Assembly: GCF_000739655.1 (NCBI RefSeq)
Contig: NZ_BATR01000004.1
Span: forward strand, 1 to 32,761
Reading direction: 5' to 3'
Length of the DNA stretch: 32,761 bases
Source: Verrucomicrobium sp. BvORR106
Lineage (GTDB): Bacteria > Verrucomicrobiota > Verrucomicrobiia > Verrucomicrobiales > Verrucomicrobiaceae
Shown here: positions 25,568 to 32,761 of the stretch, in pieces
How positions within the stretch are numbered: position 1 is the stretch's first letter
How the letters are laid out: every line of letters starts with the position of its first letter
Program-made: the position numbers and the translations under genes
Notes under the pieces: model-generated
The model's database searches: none
Told to the model about the DNA's origin: nothing
What the model saw: the letters and a program-made list of their open reading frames with translations, nothing else

Positions 25568-27085
25568 CTACTGACGCACTGACGCACTGCCTACTGGCCC
25601 CTTTCCTTCCAACACCTTCGCCAGTTTCCTCGCACCCTCCCGGATCAATTCCGGCCGGTAGCCGCCGAAGCCCAGCAGCAGCCCGTTCACGTCCTTGCGC
25701 CGGATCTGGAACATGGAGAGCGTCATGCACCGCACCCCTTGCCGCGCCGCCGCCTCGGCCACGGCCTGATCTTTGAGTGACGGAGGCAAATGCCCCGCTG
25801 TCTGCATGCCGGCATGAATCGGGGCGATCTCGATCAGCCCCGCCAGCGGACCGGTCGCCGCCATTTCCATCAGGGTTTCCAGGCGCTCCGCATACGCCTC
25901 CCGCATCCGGCGGATGTGCTGGCCGAAGTGGCCCTCCGTGATGAAATCACACAACACGGCCTGATCCAGCAATGGCGGGAAACGATCACTCAGCGAGCGG
26001 GCCACGGCAAACGGCTCCACCAGCCGCGGCGGCAGCACCACATAGCCCAGCCTCAAATTAGGAAACAACATCTTGTTGAAACTCCCCGCGAAGATCACGC
26101 AGCCGCTGCCGTCCAGCCCCTGCATGGAGGGCAGCGGCCGCCCCTGGTAACGGTACTCGCTGTCATAGTCGTCCTCAAAGATCCATGCCCCCGCCTCCTG
26201 TGCCCACCGCAGCAGGGCCAGGCGACGTTCCAGGCTCAGGCTTGCACCCAGAGGAAACTCATGTGCCGGCGTCACATAGGCCAGCTTGGCATCCGCGGCC
26301 AGCTTTTGCCCTTGGGCCACGTCCAGCCCATCTTCATCCACAGGGACGGCCACCAGCCGCGCTCCCACGGACCGAATGGCGCCCACCGCCCCGATGTACC
26401 CCGGGTCCTCCATCCATACCTTGTCGCCAGGGTCCAGCACCAGCCGCGCCGTAAGGTCGAGCGTCTGCTGGGTTCCGGAAACAATCACCACCTGATCCGC
26501 CGTGCAGTGTACCGCCCGGGCAGATCCCAGATAGGCCGCCACTGCCTCCCGGAGCGGCCGGTACCCGTGAGCCTCCGCCACGCCCAGTTGCAGTCCGGAG
26601 GCCCGTCGCAGCCGACGCCCTGCCAGCCGGCTCCACAGGGTGGTGGGAAAGAGATCCAGCGCCGGCTGGTTGGGCTCAAACGCCACCCCCGTAGGAGCCA
26701 CCCCGCGAAGAGGAAACAGGGGGCGCAGTGTCTGGGACCATGCAGAAAGTCTGGCCCGTGAAGGTGTCACACTCGCCGGTGCCGCCTGCAGGGAGGGGGC
26801 CGGGGCAAAGAAACGCTCTGGCAGATTGCCCGCCACCCGTGTGCCCGATCCCACTTCGCTCTCCACATAGCCCTCGGCCTTGAGTTGCTCGAACGTGACC
26901 AGCACCGTGCCACGTGCTACGCCGTACTGCGTCGCCAGATCCCGGGTAGAGGGCAGCCGCATGCCCGGCTTGAGCCGGCCCTCAGCGATCGCGAGACGAA
27001 GCTCCTCGTAGATCCATCGGAAAAGGGGCGTGCCCCCCGGGGCCGGGCGCAGCGCCAGTTCCTGCAGGGATGCTTTTCTGGCCAT
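25568..27085 (-). CDS. MocR/GntR-family regulator with aminotransferase-like domain
   Basis: The 505-residue protein has an N-terminal GntR winged helix (residues about 15-80: LFRWIYEELRLAIAEGRLKPGMRLPSTRDLA, VARGTVLVTFEQLKAEGYV) and a long linker. A class-I aminotransferase-like domain follows, with HGYRPLREAVAAYL, DDYDSEYRY and the PLP lysine Lys338 in GSFNKMLFPNLRLGY. MocR proteins use PLP, often with an amino-acid or vitamin ligand, to control a neighbouring operon. It is divergent from the CMD-cupin-DoxX genes, the usual placement of a MocR and its target. I chose ATG 27085 (MARKASLQEL) because the extension to 27160 covers the promoter region. Confidence 0.93.
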   Translation of the reverse strand: MARKASLQELALRPAPGGTPLFRWIYEELRLAIAEGRLKPGMRLPSTRDLATQYGVARGTVLVTFEQLKAEGYVESEVGSGTRVAGNLPERFFAPAPSLQAAPASVTPSRARLSAWSQTLRPLFPLRGVAPTGVAFEPNQPALDLFPTTLWSRLAGRRLRRASGLQLGVAEAHGYRPLREAVAAYLGSARAVHCTADQVVIVSGTQQTLDLTARLVLDPGDKVWMEDPGYIGAVGAIRSVGARLVAVPVDEDGLDVAQGQKLAADAKLAYVTPAHEFPLGASLSLERRLALLRWAQEAGAWIFEDDYDSEYRYQGRPLPSMQGLDGSGCVIFAGSFNKMLFPNLRLGYVVLPPRLVEPFAVARSLSDRFPPLLDQAVLCDFITEGHFGQHIRRMREAYAERLETLMEMAATGPLAGLIEIAPIHAGMQTAGHLPPSLKDQAVAEAAARQGVRCMTLSMFQIRRKDVNGLLLGFGGYRPELIREGARKLAKVLEGKGPVGSASVRQ

Positions 27086-27110
27086 GGCGTGGGTGTCTCC
27101 GGGAAAAAAG

Positions 27111-27165
27111 TGGTCCAGTTGATATCGGGTAAATGGACCTTCCGACAAGTCCATTCGCAAGCGAA
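27111..27165. promoter_or_regulatory. Candidate MocR operator in the divergent promoter
   Basis: Between the two divergent genes lie TGGTCCA (27111-27117), ATGGACC (27133-27139) and GTCCAT (27149-27154): three copies of a GGTCCA half-site in alternating orientation, about two turns and one and a half turns apart. A perfect palindrome TTCGC-AA-GCGAA follows at 27154-27165. MocR regulators usually bind paired half-sites in such spacers. The assignment is by position and repetition only. Confidence 0.5.
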
Positions 27166-27207
27166 TCTTTCTCGCGTTCGAAACACCAAAATCAAACCAA
27201 CATCCTT

Positions 27208-27684
27208 ATGAGTGAGATCTCTGACACCCCGGAAGGCAAGCCCCGCATGGCATATCACCTGGCCAGCCCCGACGCTGTGAAGGCCATGTTCGCCCTGTCT
27301 GCCGCCGTCCAGAAACTCGGCATCGAGCCCAAACTCCTGGATCTGATCCACCTGCGCGTCTCCCTGATCAATGGTTGCGCCTACTGCATCGACCTCCACA
27401 ATCGCGAGGCGCTCGCCCGCGGAGAAACCGCCCGCCGTCTGAATCTCCTGCCCGTGTGGCATGAGGTCCCCCACCTCTACACCAGCCGCGAACGTGCCGC
27501 CATCGCCTGGACCGAGGCCGTGACCCTCATTTCCCAAACGCATGTGCCCGATGACGTGTATGCCCGGGCCCGCCAGGAGTTCTCCGAGACCGAACTGGCC
27601 AACCTCAACCTCGCCGTCGTGGCCATCAACGGCTGGAACCGCTTCGCCATCAGCTTCCGCAAGATGCCCGAAGAACTGAAATAA
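27208..27684 (+). CDS. Carboxymuconolactone decarboxylase-family (AhpD-like) protein
   Basis: The 158-residue all-helical protein carries the AhpD-type redox motif Cys57-Ala-Tyr-Cys60-x3-His64 (NGCAYCIDLH), preceded by LLDLIHLRVSLI, and a later LVVAINGWNRFAI-like helix. Family members with this CxxC act in peroxide or disulfide reduction; members without it are lactone decarboxylases. The motif here favours a redox role. ATG 27208 is chosen; the frame opens earlier at 27133, inside the regulator spacer. It is the first gene of a set with a cupin and a DoxX membrane protein, opposite a MocR regulator, so induction by that regulator is likely. Confidence 0.9.
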   Translation: MSEISDTPEGKPRMAYHLASPDAVKAMFALSAAVQKLGIEPKLLDLIHLRVSLINGCAYCIDLHNREALARGETARRLNLLPVWHEVPHLYTSRERAAIAWTEAVTLISQTHVPDDVYARARQEFSETELANLNLAVVAINGWNRFAISFRKMPEELK

Positions 27685-27741
27685 TACCCTCGAACCCCGC
27701 ATTCTGTATTCCGCATTCCCAATTCCACCTTCCGCATTCCT

Positions 27742-28182
27742 ATGACTCTTTCCCGTCGCCAACTCATGACCCTGCTGACCGCTGCCTCCGGCGTTCCCGC
27801 CTTCGCAGCAGCAGCCTCTGCCGCCACGCACCAGGATGCCGCCCAGACCGGCTCCAAGGTCACCTCTCTCTTCACCCGCGCCCTCGCCGGACATCCTGAA
27901 AGCGATGTCAACATGGTGCTGGTGGAGTACACCGGAGGAGCCAGCTCCCCGGCCCATCGCCACTCCGGCCCCGTCTTTGTGTATGTGCTGGAGGGTGCCG
28001 TGGAGATGCAGATCACCGACGGACCGCTCACCAAGCTCACCAAAGGTGAGACCTACTACGAGCCTCCTGGTGGCGTGCATCTGGTCTCCCGCAACGCCAG
28101 CGCCACGGAGCCCGCCAAGCTCCTCGCCTTCGTGATCGGCCCCAAGGGAGAGGCCCCGACCGGACCGGTGGAAAAACACTGA
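27742..28182 (+). CDS. Exported single-domain cupin protein
   Basis: The 146-residue protein starts MTLSRRQLMTLLTAASGVPAFAAAASA, a signal peptide with a twin-arginine pair (SRRQLM), suggesting folded export through Tat, often used for metal-loaded cupins. The cupin core shows AHRHSGPVFVYVLEGAVEMQI (motif 1, His-x-His and Glu) and ETYYEPPGGVHLVSRN (motif 2, with His). It may bind a metal and act as an oxygenase, isomerase or quercetinase-like enzyme; the substrate is unknown. The 57-bp gap before it contains ATTCCGCATTCC-like simple repeats (27700-27740), a spacer sequence seen also near 2211. It lies in the CMD-cupin-DoxX set. Confidence 0.87.
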   Translation: MTLSRRQLMTLLTAASGVPAFAAAASAATHQDAAQTGSKVTSLFTRALAGHPESDVNMVLVEYTGGASSPAHRHSGPVFVYVLEGAVEMQITDGPLTKLTKGETYYEPPGGVHLVSRNASATEPAKLLAFVIGPKGEAPTGPVEKH

Positions 28183-28224
28183 TCACGCCGCCACACCCAC
28201 GTCACCCCAGGCTCACCATAAGTT

Positions 28225-28650
28225 ATGACATTGAACCTTCTCACCGTCTGGAGCCTGCGCATCAGCCTGGCTGCCGCCTTCCTTTCCGCCGTGGCAGACC
28301 GCTTCGGCCTCTGGGGCCCGCCGGGGGCGCCGAACGTCGCCTGGGGTGACTGGGCCAGTTTTGTGGCTTACACCGGCACTTTGAATGCCTTCCTGCCCGC
28401 CTCGCTCTACGCGCCGCTCGGCTGGATCGCCACTGTGGCCGAGGTGGTCTTGGCCGTCTGGCTGCTGGTGGGGGTGAAACTCCGCTGGGCCGCTCTGGGC
28501 AGCGCCGCGCTCCTCCTCGTGTTCGCCTTGTCCATGACCGTCACCGTAGGCATCAAATCCCCGCTCAACTACTCCGTCTTCACCGGGGTGGCCGCCGCCC
28601 TGGCCCTGGCCTGCCTGGCCGCTCGCCCCGGAAATCTTCAAGCCCGGTGA
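28225..28650 (+). CDS. DoxX-like membrane protein
   Basis: The 141-residue protein has about four membrane helices (residues about 10-28, 65-85, 90-110 and 115-132) and the early Arg-x-Ser-Leu-Ala-Ala-Ala-Phe-Leu-Ser-Ala-x-Ala-Asp-Arg pattern (RISLAAAFLSAVADRF) of DoxX/DoxD-related proteins. The family includes subunits of quinol oxidases and SodA-associated membrane proteins linked to thiol stress. Here it closes a set with an AhpD-like redox protein and an exported cupin, 42 bp downstream of the cupin. Together they suggest a small membrane redox or detoxification unit under MocR control, but the chemistry is not known. Confidence 0.8.
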   Translation: MTLNLLTVWSLRISLAAAFLSAVADRFGLWGPPGAPNVAWGDWASFVAYTGTLNAFLPASLYAPLGWIATVAEVVLAVWLLVGVKLRWAALGSAALLLVFALSMTVTVGIKSPLNYSVFTGVAAALALACLAARPGNLQAR

Positions 28651-28778
28651 ACAAAAGTCAGAATAAAAACGGCGACCTGCCCGTCACAAAGGCAGATCAC
28701 CGGACATGCAGTCATTGAAAGGCAGGAGTGAACCCCCTCGCTCCTGCCAATCACAAAACCCTCAATCCCTCCCACTCC

Positions 28779-28952
28779 ATGAACCCCGATTCCACTGCTC
28801 GCATCGTCAGGATCCTCCTGTCCGCCACTGTGGCCTTGGGCCTCCTCGCGGCGGCAGTTCGTCCGAACTTGGTTTATGGCGGGAACACCCCCTTGAGCAC
28901 CCCGCTGGCGGCAGGCAAGACGCCGGCGGGGGCCAGTGGGTGGATTCGGTAA
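28779..28952 (+). CDS. Small one-helix membrane peptide (57 residues)
   Basis: The product begins MNPDSTARIVRILLSATVALGLLAAAVRPNLVYGG, a basic start followed by one hydrophobic helix and a short polar tail ending GWIR. An in-frame GTG at 28728 would add a Pro-rich stretch without a convincing role, so the ATG is preferred. No family is recognised. The sharp change to repeat sequence right after its stop supports a real gene end, but the call rests mainly on the helix, and it could be chance. Confidence 0.4.
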   Translation: MNPDSTARIVRILLSATVALGLLAAAVRPNLVYGGNTPLSTPLAAGKTPAGASGWIR

Positions 28953-28977
28953 CCCGCAGAAGCGGCACTGTGAATCT

Positions 28978-29540
28978 AACCACAGAGGCACAGAGAACAC
29001 AGAGGGCTGAGTTAAGGATAGAGGTAAACGGTGGATAGGTGGCCTCAGAGACGCTTCCTCGAACCTTTCAGTCAAACGTCCCTCCGGCACCTCAAGCCCC
29101 CGGGATCCACTCAAATCCACCACGCTCAACACCTGGCGGCGCAGCCGCTTTGGGACTGCGGTGAGCATCACCGCTTTCGGGACGGCTTGTGAGGTTCGAT
29201 CCCCCTACCAGCAGCAGCGGAGCCCATTCCTCCGCTCCCGCCACATCTTAGTCAGCCCGACACAGGACTCCCCAAAGCGGCAATGCTTGCCGCACTCCCA
29301 AAATCCCGCAAGCGGGATCAGGTGGAGGATGCCGACAGGGCTTACACCTACAAGCGGCCTGCGAAATCCGTGGGCCGTGGGACTGCCGTTCCCGGAAACT
29401 TCGCGTCGGAACAGCACGCATCCTGCGCACCCCACACGTCCTCCTCTCTCCAGCGAAGCGCCTCAACCAGGCGCAGCCATCTCAACCAGCAACGCGTCTC
29501 AACGTGCCGCTTGCGGCACATGCGGCACATCTCAACTTCC
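28978..29540. repeat. Hairpin-rich intergenic tract
   Basis: This 560-bp spacer opens with a second copy of the AACCACAGAGGC repeat (28978-29008, compare 20975-21005). It then carries a run of short hairpins: GCGGCGCAGCCGC (about 29130), GCGGCA-ATGCT-TGCCGC (about 29277-29293), ATCCCGC-AA-GCGGGAT (about 29303-29318) and GTGCCGC-TT-GCGGCAC (about 29504-29519). Apparent reading frames here are arginine/proline/serine-rich repeat translations and I do not accept any as genes. Confidence 0.7.
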
Positions 29541-29549
29541 CTCTCTCCC

Positions 29550-30377
29550 CTAGCTCCCTTCCGTGCTGCCGTGCCACACCCGCTGCAGGCGCTCGATCTT
29601 CAGCGCCTTGCCGGTCGTCGCATCCACATCCACCACTGCGCCGCACAGTTTCACCTGGCCACGAGCCACATGGCCCTTGCTGGGCAGCAGCTTCGTAAAC
29701 CGCTCGATCGCCGTCTGCACCTCCATGCCGATGCAGGAGTCCACCGGACCGCACATGCCCGCATCACAGAGGAACGCGGTGCCGTTTGGCAGCACCCGCT
29801 CATCCGCCGTCTGCACGTGCGTATGCGTCCCCACCACGGCTGAAACGCGACCGTCGAGATACCAGCCCAGCGCCATCTTCTCGCTCGTGGTCTCGGAGTG
29901 CATGTCCACAAAGATGACCGGCGTCTCCTTGCGCATCTCCGCCACCACCTCGTCCATGACGGTGAAGGGGTTCTCCAGCAGCATCTTCATGAAGGTGCGG
30001 CCCTGGACGTTGATCACGCCCACCTTGCCTTTCTTCGTCTCCAGCACCAGCGATCCCTCCCCGGGCGTGCCCGCGGGGTAGTTCACCGGCCGGAGGAGGC
30101 GCGGCTCTTCTGAAAAATACGGCACAATCTCCTTCTGATCCCACACGTGGTCCCCCGTCGTGATGACGGCCGCCCCAGCGCGCATCAGGCCGATGGCGAT
30201 CTTCGGCGTGATGCCACGACCCCCAGCGCTGTTCTCGCCATTCACGATGGCGAAGTCGATGTGCAACTCCTCCTTCAACCGTGGCAGCATCTCTCCCACG
30301 GCCTTCCGTCCCGGGTCACCCATCACGTCACCTAAAAACAGGATGCGAATTGTCTGGTCAGAAGGGGCGTCTGTCAT
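29550..30377 (-). CDS. YmdB-family metallophosphoesterase (TIGR00282)
   Basis: The 275-residue protein belongs to the YmdB family of calcineurin-like phosphodiesterases, shown in Bacillus to hydrolyse 2',3'-cyclic nucleotides and to affect biofilm and motility choices. All metal-binding blocks are visible: LFLGDVMGDPGR, VNGENSAGGRGI, TTGDHVWDQKE, FVDMHSETTSEK and VGTHTHVQTADERVLPNGTAFLCDAGMCGP. The start is either ATG 30377 (MTDAPSDQTIRILF) or ATG 30407; I take the inner one because homologues begin close to the first strand. Neither has a clear ribosome site. It is divergent from the amidase gene, with only about 50 bp between starts, so the promoters must overlap. Confidence 0.92.
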   Translation of the reverse strand: MTDAPSDQTIRILFLGDVMGDPGRKAVGEMLPRLKEELHIDFAIVNGENSAGGRGITPKIAIGLMRAGAAVITTGDHVWDQKEIVPYFSEEPRLLRPVNYPAGTPGEGSLVLETKKGKVGVINVQGRTFMKMLLENPFTVMDEVVAEMRKETPVIFVDMHSETTSEKMALGWYLDGRVSAVVGTHTHVQTADERVLPNGTAFLCDAGMCGPVDSCIGMEVQTAIERFTKLLPSKGHVARGQVKLCGAVVDVDATTGKALKIERLQRVWHGSTEGS

Positions 30378-30429
30378 GCAGTACGTATTTGAGGATGAAT
30401 TGTCCATGAATCAAGTCTAGGCTGCCAGC

Positions 30430-31887
30430 ATGTTGGACGGATGCTGCAGACCTTGGATGACCGGAGTTGCCCTCCTCGCGGGGTTGAACTGCGGCGTGAT
30501 GGCGCAAGCGCCAGCTCCCATGCCTGCAAGCGTCCCCGCACCCGCGGCAACTCAAGCCCCTGCCTCCGCCCCGGCACCCTCCGCGGCCCCCACGTCCGCT
30601 GAGGCCCCGGCTGTGGGTCCCCTGGCGGCAGATTCCCCGTCCGCCCCGCTCACACCGGCCCCGGCGATCCTGGCCAAGCCCAAGCTCAGCCCCTTGGCAA
30701 CCCCGCCGAAATGGGACGAGCTGAAAGCCTACGATGGCGTGCTTACCCGCGCCCAATTCGAGAAAGCCATCTCCCATGTCTATGGCAATGGCTCCAACTT
30801 CCCACCGCCGTGGAAGCTGGATGACCAGGGCATCATCGTGGACACCACGCCCGGCAAGCTGCCGGTGCGAATCACTTTTCGTCCCGCCACCGCTGAGGCC
30901 AGGCAGGTCACCCACTACTGGCGCGCCGCCAAGGACCTGCGACCGCTTGAGCCAGGTCAGCCCTCGCTGAAGGGCGTGCACATCGCCCTGGACCCCGGCC
31001 ACATCGGCGGTGGCTATGCCCACCTCGAGGAGCGCTGGCTGAGCATGAATCCGGGTGAGGAAATCATGGAGGGCCGCATCGTCCTCCAGGTGGCCCAGCT
31101 CCTCAAGCCCCGGCTTGAAGCCCTCGGAGCCCGCGTCAGCATGGTGCGGGAATCCGAGAACCCGCTCACCAAGGACACGCCGGAGAGCCTCCGGGATGAG
31201 GCGCTCAAGGTCCTGCACGAGGCCGGCATCGCCAGCCCCAAGGACACCTACACCGACCCTCGCGACGAAGCCCGCATCCTCAGCGTGCAGTGGCAGGCGG
31301 AGAAGCTCTTCTACCGCGTGAGTGAGATCCACGCCCGCGCCCGCCGGGTGAATGAGGAACTGCGGCCCGATCTGGTGCTCTGCCTGCACCTGAATGCCGA
31401 GCCCTGGGGCGATCCCAAAAAGCCTTCCTTCGTGGATGCCAACCACTTCCACCTGCTGATTAACGGCTGCTACAGCCCGGATGAGCTGCAGTACGAGGAC
31501 GTGCGCTTTGAGATGCTGCGCCGCCTTTTCTCCCGCACGGAGGAGCAGGAAATGGCCATGGCAGCGCCAGTCGCCGCCGCCATGGCCACGGCCACGGGAC
31601 TCCCGCCGTACCTCTACACCACCGCAAATGCCCGTCGGGTCTCAGGAAGCCCCTTCGTGTATGCACGGAACCTGCTGGCAAACCGGATGTATGAATGCCC
31701 GGTCCTCTACTTTGAGCCCTACGTCATGAATCACGGGGAAACCTACCGCCGTCTCCTGCTGGGTCACTTCCTGGGGCGCACGCTCCTGGATGGCAAGCTG
31801 GTCACCAGCCCACTGGAGGACTATGTCCGCGGGGTGGAACGAGGCCTGGTGGAATACTTCACCCAAGCACGGAAAGGAGGCGCCTGA
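30430..31887 (+). CDS. Secreted amidase_3-type peptidoglycan hydrolase-like protein
   Basis: The 485-residue protein has a signal peptide (about residues 1-25, ending near VMAQA) and an Ala/Pro-rich linker (about 26-90). A zinc-amidase core of the N-acetylmuramoyl-L-alanine amidase fold follows. The ligands are His191 (IALDPGHIGG), Glu214 (MEGRIVLQVAQLLKPRLEALGA) and His320 (LCLHLNAE), and Glu429 (VLYFEPYVMNHGE) fits the catalytic glutamate. This would cut the bond between muramic acid and the stem peptide in the periplasm. The core is longer than usual because of an insert between Glu214 and His320, which could change specificity. The next gene follows after two bases behind a strong AGGAGG, so the two are probably co-expressed. 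Confidence 0.85.
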   Translation: MLDGCCRPWMTGVALLAGLNCGVMAQAPAPMPASVPAPAATQAPASAPAPSAAPTSAEAPAVGPLAADSPSAPLTPAPAILAKPKLSPLATPPKWDELKAYDGVLTRAQFEKAISHVYGNGSNFPPPWKLDDQGIIVDTTPGKLPVRITFRPATAEARQVTHYWRAAKDLRPLEPGQPSLKGVHIALDPGHIGGGYAHLEERWLSMNPGEEIMEGRIVLQVAQLLKPRLEALGARVSMVRESENPLTKDTPESLRDEALKVLHEAGIASPKDTYTDPRDEARILSVQWQAEKLFYRVSEIHARARRVNEELRPDLVLCLHLNAEPWGDPKKPSFVDANHFHLLINGCYSPDELQYEDVRFEMLRRLFSRTEEQEMAMAAPVAAAMATATGLPPYLYTTANARRVSGSPFVYARNLLANRMYECPVLYFEPYVMNHGETYRRLLLGHFLGRTLLDGKLVTSPLEDYVRGVERGLVEYFTQARKGGA

Positions 31888-31889
31888 TC

Positions 31890-32761
31890 ATGCGCTGCCT
31901 CGTCGTAGGATGTGGTTACTCGGGTGAGAAGCTGGCAGACCTCCTGCATGAAGCAGGACACGAGGTCACCGGGCTCACCCACTCGCCGGAGTCGGCGGAG
32001 CGGCTCGCTGCGTCCAAGCCCTACCCGGTGCTCGCCGCAGACGTCAGCGATGAAGCCAACCTCGCCAGCGTGGCGGCCACCCTGTCCGGCCCGCCGGATG
32101 CGGTCATTCATTGTGCCTCCTCGAACCGGGGCGGCGCCGATATGTACCGCAAGGTGTACCTGGAGGGCTGCACCCATCTCACCGCCCTCTTCCCCCAGCC
32201 CATCTCCTCTTCACCAGCAGCACCAGCGTTTACCCGCAGGTGGACGGCTCCCTGGTGGATGAGTCCAGCCCTGCCGAACCCGAGCGCGAGACCGGCCGGC
32301 TCCTGCGCCAGACCGAGGAGCTCGTCCTCTCCCACGGCGGCACCGTCACCCGTCTGGCTGGCATCTACGGGCCCAACCGCTCGTTTGTGCTCAAGAATTT
32401 CCTCGAAGGCAAGGCCTCCATCGAGGGCGCAGAAGGTCAGGGGCGCGTGCTCAACCAGATCCATCGCGATGACGTAGCCAGGGCCATCATGCACCTGGTG
32501 CTGGGCGGACACCGTGGCGTGTTCAACGTGGTGGACGATGCCCCCATGACGCAGCGCGAGTGCTTCAAACACCTCGCCGCCGGCTTCGCCCGCCCCCTGC
32601 CGCCCGTGGCCCCGCCCAACAACGAGCGGAAACGCGCCTGGACCAACAAGCGCGTCGCCAACGCCGCCCTGCACGCCACCGGATTCACGCTCACCTACCC
32701 CGGCTACTTCGACGCGCTGGACCACGACCCCCACTTGGTGCCGTCCATCCTCACCGAACTG
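31890..32761 (+). pseudogene. NAD-dependent epimerase/dehydratase-like protein, frameshifted and truncated by the window
   Basis: The start (MRCLVVGCGYSGEKLADLL) is a Rossmann fold with GxGxxG and a strong AGGAGG ten bases upstream. The next block DAVIHCASSNRGGADMYRKVYLEGCTHL matches extended SDR enzymes of the YeeZ type. After LFPQ the frame is lost at about 32196-32201. Adding one base there restores HLLFTSSTSVYPQ, then VTRLAGIYGPNRSFV, HRDDVARAIMHLVL and GVFNVVDDAPMTQRE, to the end of the window without a stop (291 codons visible). The Tyr of SVYPQ stands where SDR proteins have the active-site tyrosine, but the usual YxxxK is not evident. The product may act on a nucleotide sugar. The break lies next to a C5 run and could be a sequencing indel. 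Confidence 0.85.

Noticed and set aside
25790-26761. A 323-residue plus-strand frame opposite the MocR gene
   Set aside because: It is His/Arg/Gln/Pro-rich antisense sequence with no domain.
29161-29843. Open frames in the spacer before the YmdB-type gene
   Set aside because: They are repeat-derived, Arg/Pro/Ser-rich, and one runs antisense into the real gene.

Overview
The window looks like a chromosome segment of a Verrucomicrobiota bacterium (Verrucomicrobiaceae-like), an assignment made by inference. The main marker is a secreted beta-propeller/HEAT/c-heme protein of the type expanded in Planctomycetes and Verrucomicrobia. Supporting signs are GC-rich coding sequence, weak or absent Shine-Dalgarno sites before many genes, several small secreted DUF proteins, and intergenic spaces filled with short palindromic (REP-like) elements. 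No rRNA is present to fix the taxonomy.

Layout. (1) 1-2.2 kb: a REP-like palindrome, a solitary insertion-sequence end, a small secreted protein, an unknown 226-residue protein and a DCC-family thiol-disulfide oxidoreductase. (2) 2.2-7.1 kb: the PVC-type heme protein, split by a one-base frameshift in a G7 run, then a membrane protein joining ankyrin repeats to two zinc ribbons. (3) 7.1-12.2 kb: an accessory segment of lower GC with five small unknown minus-strand genes (three tightly packed, one frameshifted), an IS4-family element with a frameshifted transposase, a two-copy tandem repeat of about 290 bp, and a tRNA-Tyr gene. (4) 12.5-21 kb: core metabolism on the plus strand: glutamate synthase large subunit with a clear terminator, glycogen debranching enzyme, and pyruvate kinase. 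(5) 21-25.5 kb: REP-rich spacers, a secreted alpha/beta hydrolase, a DUF1349 protein, a zinc-ribbon protein, an Arr-type rifamycin ADP-ribosyltransferase and a membrane-anchored unknown. (6) 25.5-28.7 kb: a MocR regulator divergent from a carboxymuconolactone decarboxylase-like, cupin and DoxX gene set. (7) 28.7-32.8 kb: a small membrane peptide, a hairpin-rich spacer, a YmdB-type phosphodiesterase, a secreted amidase_3-type protein, and a frameshifted NAD-dependent epimerase that runs off the window.

How the genes fit together. glgX and pyk are 44 bp apart and plausibly co-transcribed, linking glycogen breakdown to lower glycolysis. gltB stands without gltD, so its electron-donor subunit must lie elsewhere or be replaced. 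The MocR cluster looks like a self-contained, locally regulated redox or detoxification unit. Four loci need exactly one base added or removed to restore a continuous family-like protein, three of them in or beside G/C runs. This suggests either uncorrected sequencing indels or real decay. I found no CRISPR array, prophage or confident new multi-gene system. The best leads for something new are the ankyrin/zinc-ribbon membrane protein, the compact unknown cluster at 7.3-8.7 kb, and the family of short hairpins with constant triloops and changing stems.
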